From contig NC_040032.1 in assembly GCF_000972845.2 (NCBI RefSeq), positions 2,189,073-2,253,072 of the forward strand: a stretch of 64,000 nt of DNA. The letters are read 5' to 3'. The position numbers were made by a program, and so were the translations under genes. The notes beneath the pieces are model-generated. The model did no database searches, was not told the DNA's origin, and saw only the letters and a program-made list of their open reading frames with translations. The DNA comes from Larimichthys crocea (lineage: Eukaryota > Chordata > Actinopteri > Sciaenidae). Positions 53,001 to 63,700 of the stretch are shown here, piece after piece (position 1 is the first letter of the stretch; every line of letters begins with the position of its first letter).

Positions 53001-53924
53001 CACACTGATCATCTTATTCGAGTTGAAAACAGACTGACCGTCGTCGTCAGATGAAGCATTGCCGTCTCCGCACTCTGATTTGACCTCCTTCAATATACGA
53101 CTCAGTCTCCTTCTCACCCTCGTTTCCCGCATTTCAGCATGAGTTTTGGACGGTAGCTTTTTTTTGGGTGGAAAGTCCAGGCCGTTGTGAACTGCGAACT
53201 CCAGCAGCTCCTACAACAAGAAGACACATTAAGATAACTTGCGAGCGTGCGTCACGCATCTTGCAAATAAAACTCAGTACGAAAATACCTTTCTGGAGAC
53301 GAGGATCTGCTTCAACAATCTGTGGCAATACTGCTGAAGGCAGTACAGCTGTCGCTTCCTCTGGGACTTGCCGCACAGCTGTCTGTACTTGACCACCTCT
53401 GGATTGAAGTAACCATCTGGGTTGAGATAAAAAAAAGAGAGTCACGATCACGGTGAGCGCTCGCTGGACATGACAACATGTGAGTCGTCAGCTGGGACGC
53501 ACCTCTGAACAGCTTTTGCGCGAGATGAAGGGGATTCCCGAAGTTAAAGTCTCTGTTGTTGAACAGGTCCCTGACGGTGCTGTCCTGCTCCGCCACGTTG
53601 GTGTTGGGAAACTGTGGCAAGAACTGACGGAGGTGTTGCCTCTGGGAATCGGACAGCACTTCGCTCCACGTGCTTTCGCTCATCACGGAGAAGAAGATTT
53701 CAGGCTGATGCAAAACAAAGGGAGACAGCAAAGATGGATCATGTGTAAACAAACACAGCAAAGCAGTTTAGTGCTTCATCTGCAGGTAAGTGACTCACAT
53801 CCTCCAGCAGGTCCTCCGGGAGGTTCACCGTACAGTTCCCCAGCATGCATTCTTCGGTTATCTGTCCATAGTTTTCTTCTTTGGGGTCCAGAGGGTCTGT
53901 CAGCATCTGGGTGAGGGCATCCAT
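47044..53924 (-). CDS. nfrkb: nuclear factor related to kappaB-binding protein, INO80 subunit
   Basis: Metazoan-specific INO80 remodelling subunit that binds the deubiquitinase UCHL5. Exons 5'-3': 53799-53924, 53503-53704, 53289-53416, 53039-53210, 52840-52944, 52684-52757, 52523-52604, 52228-52423, 52030-52141, 51809-51935, 51637-51714, 51482-51558, 51333-51379, 51110-51170, 50850-51024, 50641-50747, 50370-50493, 50144-50223, 49849-50045, 49468-49738, 49206-49379, 48363-49082, 47557-47663, 47314-47449, 47044-47184. All phases agree; about 1272 aa against 1299 in human. The N-terminus has LTDPLDP, LPEDLLED and the DEUBAD region (WSEVLSDSQRQHLRQFLPQF). The winged-helix part has DYVVRPSTGDERQVFQ and LHYEKDPCVKYDIGRKLW. 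The C-terminus is Ser/Thr/Val-rich with VLRLPPSSITTDAKGQTV and ends PPPAPQQ. A 5' UTR exon ends in a donor at 54240. Confidence 0.96.
47945..48110 (+). repeat. tRNA-derived SINE, second family
   Basis: GCAGCAGCTCAGTCCATAGGGACTTGG is an A-box region and GGCCGGTTCAAGTCTG a B-box region. The body then runs through ACGGTACTACGGCTACTATG and GGTTCCCTGGGGCC. The head matches a percomorph SINE I remember but differs from the SINE at 25363. It lies in an nfrkb intron, antisense to the gene. Confidence 0.7.
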
Positions 53925-54240
53925 CCTCCAACCTTTAATGTTTCACACAGAAAAACACAACAACAGGCTCACACTGGCTTCAAACCTGCGGGCTGGCAGC
54001 AGTGTGACATACAGCCAGCTTACAGACTTACAGTCACGCAGGGTGTGTGTGTGTTCATGGAGGAGTCAATGTCAAAACTTTAGCCACTGTGCACAGTGAG
54101 CTATCAGCTACATTAACAGGGCGAGCCACTCGTGAAGTTCAGGCTGCTGTTTCAACTCTGAAGGCAAACATACGAGTTGTAACGAATGTTTGAACAAAAG
54201 TTCGCGCTGCAGCGAAGCTGAAAAGGTGAACAGCTCTTAC

Positions 54241-54330
54241 CTGCCGCTGCTTTGTGTGTCGGAAATCAACAGGGAACAGTTTCAGCGACGCACCGTGTTC
54301 TTCTTCTACTGAGAGAGGATGGTAAGCCCG
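54241..54330 (-). promoter_or_regulatory. nfrkb 5' UTR exon and promoter area
   Basis: On the minus strand AAGCAGCGGCAG|GTAAGAGC at 54241 is a strong donor with no start codon upstream in frame, placed 317 bases before the coding start. The exon upstream is GC-rich and short. The transcription start is probably near 54300-54350. Confidence 0.5.
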
Positions 54331-54401
54331 GCACGGGCGCAGCTCGTTGCTGCCCCCTGAAGGACACCACCACTGTAAATGCATCTTGACGTTCATGTTG
54401 A

Positions 54402-54403
<2 letters not shown>

Positions 54404-54467
<64 letters not shown>
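54404..54467. repeat. (GAAA)n microsatellite
   Basis: Sixteen or so uninterrupted GAAA units lie just upstream of the nfrkb 5' exon. The purity suggests a recent, length-variable locus. Confidence 0.97.
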
Positions 54468-54468
<1 letters not shown>

Positions 54469-54516
54469 TTAATTTCTTAACTTTTCTGAAGTTCTGTGCA
54501 TATTTTTACAGTTTTG

Positions 54517-54640
54517 TTAAAGCTCCAGTGTGACAGGGCGGATTTATGAAAACCTATTTACAGAATATGGCAAAAAAGAAAAACTGAATATAATATTCCT
54601 AGCTATGTTTTTGTTACCTTATAACAAAACCTTCTCCGGT
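54517..54640 (+). repeat. TTAAAGGTCCAGTG-family element, left-end fragment
   Basis: TTAAAGCTCCAGTGTGACAGGG is the left terminal repeat with changes. It is followed by ACAGAATATGGCA and CTGAATATAATATTCCTAGCTATGTTTTTG. The right half is missing. Confidence 0.6.
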
Positions 54641-55121
54641 CGACATAATGAAGCATTTGAATGCACTAAACATTAACCTCTAAGGACATAACTGCTGGTG
54701 TTATATATCTGGAGATGTGATCTCTGAATGATCTTGTGAAAGAGAAGAGCAAGAGTGACACGTTGCAAACTTAAATGTTAACAGACTTTGCATTACTCAT
54801 AATAAGTCATGTTTAAAATGAACATGAGGTTCAGATTTGTATCAACTTCATGCAAGTTTAAATTTATTCTCTGTTATCTGACTGAAAGAAAGGAAGAACT
54901 GGTTTTTAAGGAAGGTACCATGTGACACATGATCATTTACTTTCTGTTTTTTTTTTTGCAGTTCTACCTCTCTTAGCTTTGCTTTTCTGAGAACTGTCCT
55001 GTGTTTTCAAATCAGGACAGATCAAAACCTACCAGCCTGTTGAGTACACCTACTGATCAGATGAATGAATTTATCAGTACCCCTGAAGTAATAAGTTACT
55101 ACTGGATTCTTTGAAGACATT

Positions 55122-55334
55122 TCACCAACAGATAGTGTCAGACTCTGAGTCATACTTCATGTCTTCAGCATCAACTGACATCTGGCTATTCAGCACACCT
55201 TCATCAGTGAACACGGTGTGATCTTTCACTGCAGCACTGGTGGAAGCTGTTTTTTCATCATTCACTGCAGACTGCTGTGACTGAACTTCGGTAAAGGTAA
55301 ATATCAAATGTTTTTTATCAATTTCAACATTCAT
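55122..55334 (-). pseudogene. coding-like acidic C-terminal exon, unidentified
   Basis: A 70-codon minus-strand frame ends in DAEDMKYDSESDTICW and a stop. Composition is protein-like (acidic, Ser- and Thr-rich) and it is preceded by a weak acceptor. No upstream exons are recognisable and no family comes to mind. It lies between nfrkb and the lectin, both also on the minus strand. It could be an orphan exon, a relic or chance. Confidence 0.2.
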
Positions 55335-55499
55335 GTAGTGATCAATAGTTTGTATTTGTCTTGAAGTTTAATTATTTGTTGTTTCAGAAGGAGGAGGAGG
55401 AGGGCAACAGTCTGCCTCCTGTCATATAAAAGGTAAATATATATTTCACTCTGAAGGCAGCTTCACCTTCATCTGAGCATACACAGCATGTCATCAATG

Positions 55500-55925
55500 T
55501 TCACTTGACTCAGCTGACTCGAATCCCGCATCGAACGGCCATTTACTGCGTGTCACCCCCCTGCTTCCTGTCTATCTTCAGCTGTACTATCATTAAAGGC
55601 ATAAAAGGCCAAAAAAAGAGAAAAGAAATGGAATATAATATTCATAACTATGTTTTCATTCGTGTATAATCACCTGAAAATAAGAGTCATTGTGTTTGTA
55701 TTACCTTAGAATGAGACTTTTATATCTACAGAGAGAGCAGGTCCTCTTCCACAGAGTCCATGTTGAACATGTTCACAGTAACCCAGGCACAAACCAAACA
55801 CTGGCTTTAGATAGGGACTTTACAGAAGTACAGTCACTGTAGTTTATCCTTCATGCTTGAAACAAAACGGGGGAGGTGAGTGGCATTCACTTGGTTCCAA
55901 CTTCACCACTAGATACAAATCTGAC
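55500..55925 (+). repeat. SINE 3' end fused to a TTAAAGGTCCAGTG-family element
   Basis: From 55500 to 55625 the text CCCCTGCTTCCTGTCTATCTTCAGCTGTACTATCATTAAAGGCATAAAAGG follows the 3' half of the SINE at 25363. It runs directly into the second family: AAGAAATGGAATATAATATTCATAACTATGTTTTC, ATAATCACCTGAAAATAAGAG, AGCAGGTCCTCTTCCACAGAG, CAAACACTGGCTTTAGATAGGG and ACCACTAGATAC. It has the longest interior of that element in the window but lacks clear terminal repeats. One seems to have inserted into or beside the other. Confidence 0.7.
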
Positions 55926-56211
55926 CTGTGTGTGCTAGTATGAAATGGCTGTTTATTAAATATACATAAAAAATAAAGATACATAATGGAATGAGGAATA
56001 CTCATGTGGTGGTGGAGGGCATGGAATTGGATCAAAGCAACAGAAAGTGCTTCAACATGGATTTAAAATGATGTCACCATGATCCAGATTGAAGATTTGC
56101 AGAGTCATACACTGTTTGTCTCTCCACTTTCTCAGTATGTTTACAGAACATTTGCTTCTCACTGGTCTATAGCCTAGTCATATTTCTTTTAAAAAAATAC
56201 TTTTTACAGGG

Positions 56212-56945
56212 TTATCCATGTTTATATTTCCTGCATAAAAAACTTGCTCTCATAGCATAGCAATCAATCAAGAAGGTTGGTAAAGCAGCACAGACTTCCG
56301 CCACCACTCTGTTTATAAGTCTGATGGAAATGATGTTGCTGTCTCTCAGAGAATCTACGGATGTTGCAGTCACTTTCATCAAGTGGCCCAGATTGGTACA
56401 GTTGGCCTCCCTGAAGTTCACTTGCAGGCTGACTGTAGTGTTTGAGTGGTTATGGACAGGCTATCCTGCAAACGTTGAACATCCCCCTAATATATGACGT
56501 AAGATATTTACGTTATCTGTAGAGGCAGAAACCGTAGGAGGATGATCAACATTCGAGTAACCAGGCAGGGAAATGCCGCTCAGTCGACTTCTCAACCTGC
56601 ACAGCTCAATGGCCAGGGCATATAGATGACCTGAAATCTGGGACCCCTGTCTCATCCCTCACTGTACAGGGATTGGCCTGTTCAGCTCTACCCCCCATCT
56701 TCACCAGACATTGTGTCCCTCTATACAACAATCCCAACCCAAGCCAGAAACCCATCCCCAATACCAAAAGCCCTGAGTGCTGAAAACAAATAAGAGTGAT
56801 CCACCCTGTCAAAAGCCTTCTCCTGATCCAAAGAAACAATACCAAAATCCATATTGTAACATTTGCACAGATCAATAACCTCTTGAACAAGGAAAATGTT
56901 TGTTTAGGGTGAACAATCATCTCTCAGCAGTCCTTCAGTCTATTT
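56212..56945 (-). pseudogene. L1/Tx1-like LINE reverse transcriptase relic
   Basis: Minus-strand frames, read with several shifts, give SLDQEKAFDRVDHSYLFSA, then FGIGDGF, CLVKMGGRAEQ, RQGSQISGHLYALAIELCR and LRSRLSGISLPGY. This is the usual order of RT motifs in L1/Tx1-type elements (DQEKAFDRV, then RQGCPLSG..YALAIEP). Where YADD should stand in the catalytic loop the text reads STDN, and stops break the frame, so it is dead. Sequence further down to 56212 continues the same strand. Confidence 0.78.
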
Positions 56946-57251
56946 GACAAGGCTCTGGAAAAAACCTAGTATTCAGTGCAGAGCAGAGGCAGCAATGTCA
57001 GTCTAAAAGAGAAGAATACTGTTTATATGTATATCATTGAAATAAATACAGCACATATACTTGCTTTGCTTTATTGATGTTGGTCAGATTATAATAACTT
57101 TACAATAAATTTGGAAACATAAATCGGTCACTGCTCCTCCTCCTCCTCCTGCTGCTCTGGTGTCGCAGCATCCCCGCCGCTGGCCCCTCCCCATATATGC
57201 ACACTTATATACATCGTCCCTGGCTTGTCAGTGTAACGGGGGTTACATCAG

Positions 57252-59461
57252 TCAGCCCAAAATGAGAGCTGTGGTCTCACAAATGTAGTGCCGTCTGCCA
57301 TTACAAATAATGTCATCCCAGTTGTTCAACCAGTCCTCCCCTTCAATGCGTGTTGGTGGAACAATAGCAACACAGTCCTGTGCTGCCTGGCTTGTGTTCC
57401 AGGCAGCCATAGCGTTATTTGGCTCCAGATCCATCCAATACATGACATTCAACTTGACTGTGTCGCCATTGACCCAGAAGAAGGTGCCCTCCTTGACCAT
57501 ATCCTGCAATCCAATCCATGCTGAATGAAAATCTTCGCTAGAATTCTGCTGTCCATACTGAAAAGTCATGTTGGTCAAGAATGCCTGGTCTTCTTTATTC
57601 CTAACCATAGCCAGGTCACCCCCATAGTCAAGACACTCTATGCAAGCATTTTCCCCACTTCTTTGGTTCGTGGGACAGGATGAAGCAACGTGAAGCGTGC
57701 TCAGTCCAGCCAGGCAGGCAGCGTGAACACTGCAGGGTGTCTCTGTTGCAGAATCTCCAAATGAAGCCCATTTTGTTCGAGAACAGGATTGAAAGCTGGT
57801 GTTCATTAGCTGCTTTCTGCTGCATGGAGTTTAGCTGTTCATTCAATAACAGCTGGTGCAACTGTTTGCTTTCTGCGCCTTGGCGGGTGATGATCTTCAG
57901 TGATTCGTTCAGATGGAGGTTAAGTTGTTTCTTCTCTTCCTTTATGAGGTTAAAGTTTTCCAGAGTTGAATTTAGAAACATGTTAAGCTTTTGGTTCTCC
58001 ACATCCAGTTGTCTCCTTTCTTGAATCACGTTCTCCAAGTGCAGGTTCAGCTGTGTATTTTCTTGGGAGGTCTTCTTCAAGAGCAGGTTCAGCTCTGTAT
58101 TTTCTTGGGAGGTCTTCTTCAAGAGCAGGTTCAGTTGTGTATTTTTTTTTATACAAGAGGGCACTGGTCACACCAAACAAAAGCACTATCAAAATCCCAA
58201 TTAAAATAGCTTGCCAATTGGATTGCAGTCTTTTTATCAAGATGTTCAATGTCCCTTCTGTGCCCGTTATATCTTCATCTTCTATGCCTGTTATATCTAC
58301 AACTTCTGTGACTGTGAGTGTTTCTGAGTCCTCATCAGAATTTTCGAGTGGGAAACTGCAAAACAAAAGAAGACGATCAAGAGATGTTCTTGTAAGCACA
58401 ATGACAGGAAAAAAACACATTACAATTGCAGACTGACCTTTACGATTTCAAGGCAATAATTGTACATATGATATTTTCATCATTATCAAATAGTTGTAAT
58501 CTGCTAGTCTCCTGCAGCCACTGTGGAAAGCTACCTGTGACATATTCTTTCCCTGCAGAACTGATGGAACCTCTATATAAGTAGCCTATATAGTACATTT
58601 TCCCATTATATTAGTTAATAAGTCACCATATGGCATATCTTTTTATGCAGTCAACATCTACCACATGCTGATATCCAGTATTGCAGTTAAGTGCAGCTTC
58701 AGTTTGTTGCTCTCAGTACCCAGAAGGGTGAGGTTCTGATAGGTGTTTCAGCTGAATGTATTCCATTTTAAACTGTTTCTCGTTTTTATACAGATAATCT
58801 TGTACAATACATTATTCAATCCAAAAATGTATACTGCATCCAAACATTAAGTTACAGACTACCAGCAAACGGAAATGGTTCTAAACTCTCCAAACTCCCA
58901 CAACTTTACTCTTGATTTATTACCTCATTTGGATTTCTTCAGTGTAAGTCATGTCATCAGTACATATTCCTGCAACGTGTTCTTGAAGAGAAGGCTCCTG
59001 AGTTTTTTTTCTTGGGACTTGTTCTTCAAGTCTTCGAGTTCTTGAAAACAAAAAGGGAGAGATGTTCTCAAAGCACAATGACAGGTAAAAAACACATTGC
59101 AATTACAGATTGGTCTTTATGATTTTAAAACAATACCTGTATATACACTGAACAAAAATATAAACGCAACACTTTTGTTTTTGCTCCCATTTTTCATGAG
59201 ATGAACTCAAAGATCTAAAACATTTTCTATATACACACACAAAATAACCACTTCTCTCAATCACAAATCTGTGTAAATCTGTGATAGTGAGCACTTCTCC
59301 TTTGCCGAGATAGTCCATCCCACCTCACAGGTGTGGCATATCAAGATGCAGATCATTTAGTCGTTTTGTCTCGTTTCGCTTCAGGTTAACTACTTAACAA
59401 ATGGAAACTTTAGCTCCTGATTTATCACCTACCTGTCTTGGACTCCCTCGGTGTCAGTCAT
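57252..59461 (-). CDS. type II membrane C-type lectin receptor, frame broken twice
   Basis: Three exons: 59433-59461 (MTDTEGVQD), 58924-59040, and one large exon 57252-58355. In order: a cytosolic tail of about 100 residues, a membrane helix (WQAILIGILIVLLFGVTSALL), a leucine-rich coiled-coil stalk with a 42-nt unit repeated, and a C-type lectin domain (WIGLQD, YWMDLEPNN, CVAIV, WLNNWDDIIC, RHYICE). EPN predicts mannose-type calcium-dependent sugar binding; the usual WND is WDD. The frame shifts after the helix at nine Ts (58142-58150) and again inside the lectin domain at CCCC (57653-57656). Each can be explained by a single base in a homopolymer, so base-calling error or recent loss are both possible. 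The whole lectin domain lies in one exon, unlike CD209-type genes. The nearest named family member is not resolved. Confidence 0.8.
58024..58140 (-). repeat. 42-nt tandem repeat in the lectin stalk
   Basis: The unit CTTGGGAGGTCTTCTTCAAG plus the following 22 nt recurs perfectly at a 42-nt spacing and partly a third time. It encodes LLKKTSQENT(Q/E)LNL on the minus strand. Fourteen residues are two heptads, so gain or loss of a unit lengthens the coiled coil without breaking it. Confidence 0.85.
59140..59372 (+). mobile_element. dispersed DNA-element end (CACTGAACAAAAATATAAACGC type)
   Basis: ACACTGAACAAAAATATAAACGC, CTTTTGTTTTTGCTCCC, GAACTCAAAGATCTAAAAC, GTGAGCACTTCTCCTTTGCCGAGAT and CCTCACAGGTGTGGCATATC are blocks I recognise as a highly conserved repeat found in many fish genomes. 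I remember it as the end of a DNA transposon but am not sure of the superfamily. It lies in intron 1 of the lectin. It is clean compared with other repeats here, so the insertion may be fairly recent. Confidence 0.7.
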
Positions 59462-59893
59462 GTCTGTCTCTGGGTTTATTCTTCAACTTTACGTGTCTAC
59501 TAAAGCAGCTAAAAGTTTTCTTTCAGAACCGTTTTGTGGCAATTTGTTGTTTTTTAATCTGAACCAAACGTTTAACATAATAACATGATGATTTTCGCTC
59601 TCGGGTTACCACGGCAACGGGCAGTTTTCTATACCGCGCACCGTTGTGATGGAAAAAGTCGTTTGTCACGTGAGGCCGCCGTAGCTGCTCCGCAGCGAAG
59701 AGTGTTGCATTCAATGCGATCGGAAATTACACAATCTACCGAACAGCAAATCTTACACACTGTATTTTTGTATTTGCATTCATTCACAAGTTTATTCATT
59801 GTTATTTACCACATTAAATCTAAATTATTGTACTATCTCTTTACATTCTACAGAAGCATAGGCCAGACAAATAAAAACTTATGTAAATAAAAC

Positions 59894-59913
59894 AATGTGA
59901 AACGTTTCACATT
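59894..59913. promoter_or_regulatory. perfect 20-bp palindrome
   Basis: AATGTGAAACGTTTCACATT is its own reverse complement. It contains inverted GAAAC half-sites like those bound by interferon regulatory factors. It lies 433 bp upstream of the lectin start and 815 bp upstream of the ryanodine receptor start, in the shared divergent spacer. Any regulatory role is inference. Confidence 0.45.
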
Positions 59914-60184
59914 AAACATGATAATTTACTGTGTTAAATAAGATGGAATAATATCAGCTGCAAAGATTGATGATAGTAGCTTCTATCCCTACAAGCACAT
60001 GTAGAAAGAGGAGTAAATTAATACTATGTTGGGATATTAAGTGTTAGTCTGGTCAAAAGATCCCATTATTTTCAGCACAGGCTAAAGTTCATATGGGAGC
60101 ACCACTCGCATTAGGAGAAGTCTTGGAGGTCTAAATAAGGTTTTGTCACTATTCGATACATTTGGAAGGAGGGGCAAGTCACTA

Positions 60185-60265
60185 TGAGCTGGAGGAGACA
60201 GTCATTCCTATCAGAAAGCCTGGGAGAAATTCTAGCAAGCAAATAAATCTAATACTATCGTCCAG
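60185..60265 (+). pseudogene. possible LINE reverse-transcriptase scrap
   Basis: The plus-strand frame around 60200 reads TVIPIRKPGRNSSK, resembling the VIPI.KPGKD.S..NYRPI block at the start of the reverse transcriptase of Jockey/CR1/Rex-type LINEs. The match stops after about 20 residues. The rest of the spacer from 59470 to 60480 has nothing I can name apart from the palindrome. Confidence 0.35.
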
Positions 60266-60479
60266 GTACCACCCAGCCCCTGTAACCTCATAAGAATGGC
60301 TCAGTTTGATTAAACAAAAATAAAATGTGAATAATGCAAAAGTTGTGAAAAATTCAACAAAAGTATCAGTTCATTTGATTAACCTTCATCGGCACATGGC
60401 ATTATGAGAAGCAGATATGTAGAATTAAGCCTAAATTCTGTACAAAACAACAAATATTACAACCGGGGAACATGTGAAT

Positions 60480-60728
60480 GACTGCTGCTGCTTTCTCAGC
60501 TTGCTCCACCTCTTTTTTTGATGTGAACTGGAATGAACAGTCAATCCCTCTGCCTCATAACACAGTCAGAGAGAGGCACAGAGAGAGACCCACTGTGCCC
60601 TTCAGTAACCTTTACCAACATTGTCTGGCCTTATGTGGCGAGCATATAGGCACCAGGAGTTACAGAACTGACAGGGATTGAACAGTTTCCCATTTCTATC
60701 TGGGTTTTGCTGTTAATGCCTTTGAACT
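60480..60728 (+). promoter_or_regulatory. ryanodine receptor 5' UTR and promoter area
   Basis: This precedes the start codon in context AACTATGG. It includes GACTGCTGCTGC and an AGAGAGAGGCACAGAGAGAG stretch. No TATA box is certain and the transcription start is not located. Confidence 0.35.
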
Positions 60729-60776
60729 ATGGCAGAAGGTGCAGATGGAGAGGAAGAGATTCAGTTCCTGCGTACG
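60729..60776 (+). CDS. ryanodine receptor, first coding exon (3' partial)
   Basis: Intracellular calcium-release channel of the sarcoplasmic/endoplasmic reticulum. Only the 48-nt first coding exon is in the window: MAEGADGEEEIQFLRT, followed by a consensus donor (ACG|GTAAGT). Vertebrate ryanodine receptors begin with nearly this sequence (an acidic Gly/Glu run, then EIQFLRT), and their first coding exon ends at the same Thr codon in phase 0. MAEG at the start is closest to RYR3 as I remember it, but 16 residues cannot settle the paralogue among the several fish ryr genes. All later exons lie right of the window; the first intron is at least 3.2 kb. Confidence 0.85.
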
Positions 60777-63700
60777 GTAAGTGATGCTGTCTGCTTCTTC
60801 TTCTCAAGTAGTTTGAAACTCAACTTGTTCAGTCACAACGTACAAGAATGAACTTTTTGTATGTTGAATTGTTGCTTCATTAGAGATGATAGACAGACAT
60901 TTACTGTGTTGACTTGCCTTCTTTACATAGACTGATGGACTGGGACAGGTGGCTGGTTTTGTTGGCATTGTTATCTATTTATATCCCTTCGGCTACTTGA
61001 CATGTTACTGTTTTGTAACAGAGAGGAAAACTTCTGTTGCCAGTTAACACACAGACGTGTAACAGATTCCCAAAAACAATTACTGTACATTAAATATTAA
61101 AACTTTTTGACACTGACACCACCATATTTACTTTGATGGACAGTACTGAATTTAATTGCAGCAACACATTTCTTGCACGCATATCGTGCTACAATTTGTG
61201 TACTTTATATTTGGGTCGCGGTGATAACCACTCATTTGATGACAAGTGCTGGAACTAATTATTCAGTAATGGTAATAACAATATGTAATTCTGTTATTTC
61301 AGATTGAATACTTTGTTCTTTCGCTGAGAGAATGAAAATATGAACAACAGCAGACTAGCTAGTGGGCCATACTTTGACCTGTCCTCATCTTAAGGAATAA
61401 CCACCTGTCTTCAGCTACCTTTTTAGAAAACAATGACAGCTGACACATTCCTGTGCGATAGTGATAAGCAATTTGTTAGGAACTTATTTGGTCACCATTT
61501 AATACGGGCATATCAGATTAATCCACAAGTTGCCTCAGTTCGGGTCCTTGTTCTGCTGCAGCCCCAATTTGTGATTTAGATCATGTGTATACTAAATATA
61601 AACATCTTGATTAGGAAGGTTTCAGTTTAAGTTTTACTTTGAAGTGCACTACTCATAGCTGAGCTATCATGTATTTATGGATCTCTTGTCCAAGGACTGC
61701 AGAAGGGCGTTGTGGCCTTGCAAGCAGTTGGATGTATGTAACACTCTATTTGGATAGTCAGCATTGACACTTAGCTATTGTAGATGCTCTACTTGTCACT
61801 TGAGTTTCTCTTGACCCTGGTAACTCTAGCTCTGATGTTAGAGTGAGCAAGACACTGATGATTTGTAGGCTGGATTATACGGATCATGTGAAACTCTGTC
61901 CCTTGTAGCTATTGATTGTAAATTCTGAATCGTGACTGCAGTCTTTTAGCTTGAGGGAACGTTCACTTCATATCCTAATAAAAACAGGTTCATTCATATC
62001 TAAATATTTTTTTAATTTTTAAATATTAAATCTCACAGCTACATAAATCTAATACACATGTTTTCAGTTTGTCATCACGTCATGTCTTGAAATACAACAC
62101 TAAAATAAAATATGTCAAGACTGCGCCGCAAAGTTACTGTCAGTCTGTCTCTGCTCACACTGCGCTGAGTTCTATATATATTGTGTGAGGATTAACAGGT
62201 TCAAAGCTTGGCTCATTTCAGCACCTGCTTACTTCAGTCTATGTGGGAACTTTACTACTAAAGTAGTACGAGCAATATTTATTATTAGATGCTGGTATCA
62301 AAACATTTCTTTATACTTTATAGGACATGACAAATCTTCTGAAAAAAAAAAAGATGGGATTTTGGATAAATGGCTGCTTGGCTTCCTGTTGTAGTGTGTC
62401 TATATTTCAGTAGTCTGTGTGTTCAGGACATGAGAAACAGATGGCATCAGCTCCCCTTTACAACATGGCAAACTCACAATACGTCACACAGGCACAAGTC
62501 TCTTAAACTCATGCTTAAACTCTGTAGTAAAGCAATAAAAAAAGCTCCCAGTGGCAGCCCTTCCAGTCCACCAGCTCTGGTCCTTCTGGTCTGGAATTTG
62601 CATACTTTCACCATCATTGCATAGCTCTTGGGTGAAAATTTAATCATGTTAGTAATCTGTTCATGGCAGTCGCTGCACTGTGCATTAGAGTTTTAACATC
62701 ACAGTATTGTAACTTTGTACATACCTGTGTAAATTAAGAAATATCACATTGTCATATTGCCATTTATAGACCAACTTAAATATATTTACTTTGTTGTACT
62801 TTTGTTATAAGAGCAAAGTTCAAATCTTCAAACCTATCAGCAGTTTAATGCTGATTTACAGTTCCAGAAACAACTACAATAAGACATAAACTAAACTAGA
62901 AAATATATAGAAAATATATAAAAGCTCAACCTATTTCTGAAAATTTCCCTTCTCAGCGCAGTGAAGGGGGAAAAAAAAAACCTGGCCGTCAAATCCTAAA
63001 TATCTGTCTCTTTCCAGAAAGGGATGTGTGAACAGCAGGTGCAGCATCCTGAAATAGATAGTTAAGGGGGTGGGTCTGAGGGGGTAGTGGCAGGTGTCAT
63101 GGAGCCAGAGAGGCGGGGAGATTACAGCTGGGCCAGTCACTGACAGATAGAAATACATGAATAAAACAAAAACAAGTGAAGGCTAGGAAAAGTTGTGTAA
63201 GAAAAACAAAACAATTTTGTCTTTCTTGTATATGTTATAGAGTTAAAGCGACATAGATAATAATATTTTTGCACTTTAGTGACCCCGGTTTCAGACTGTA
63301 ATTCCACTGTGGTAAACATGGACAGCTGTACACGCATATTTGTTTTGATTAAATTATTCATGGTCAAAAAGTCAACTTGAGTTGAGCTAACAGCTAAACA
63401 TCAAGCAAGTGCAACAACAGCCAGCCAGTTAATATTACTTATTAGTCCAGCAGCAAGAAATCCAACTCTGGTTACTGGATTCTGGCTACTCCACTCCTCA
63501 ACACAATTCCTGCGTTCCCCGGGCCTGAAATCCTCTTCTTCCCAGTGGTCTAAAACGCTGGTGGTACAACCACATGAACCTCCCTCGGTGCTCTGAGCTC
63601 ACAGATGGCAGCCTGGCTAACAAACTGAGCTCACATTAGCTAACAGCAGTTACAGTTGGTAGCAGTTTACTGTCCATTGGGAAACTCTGTAAATCACAAA

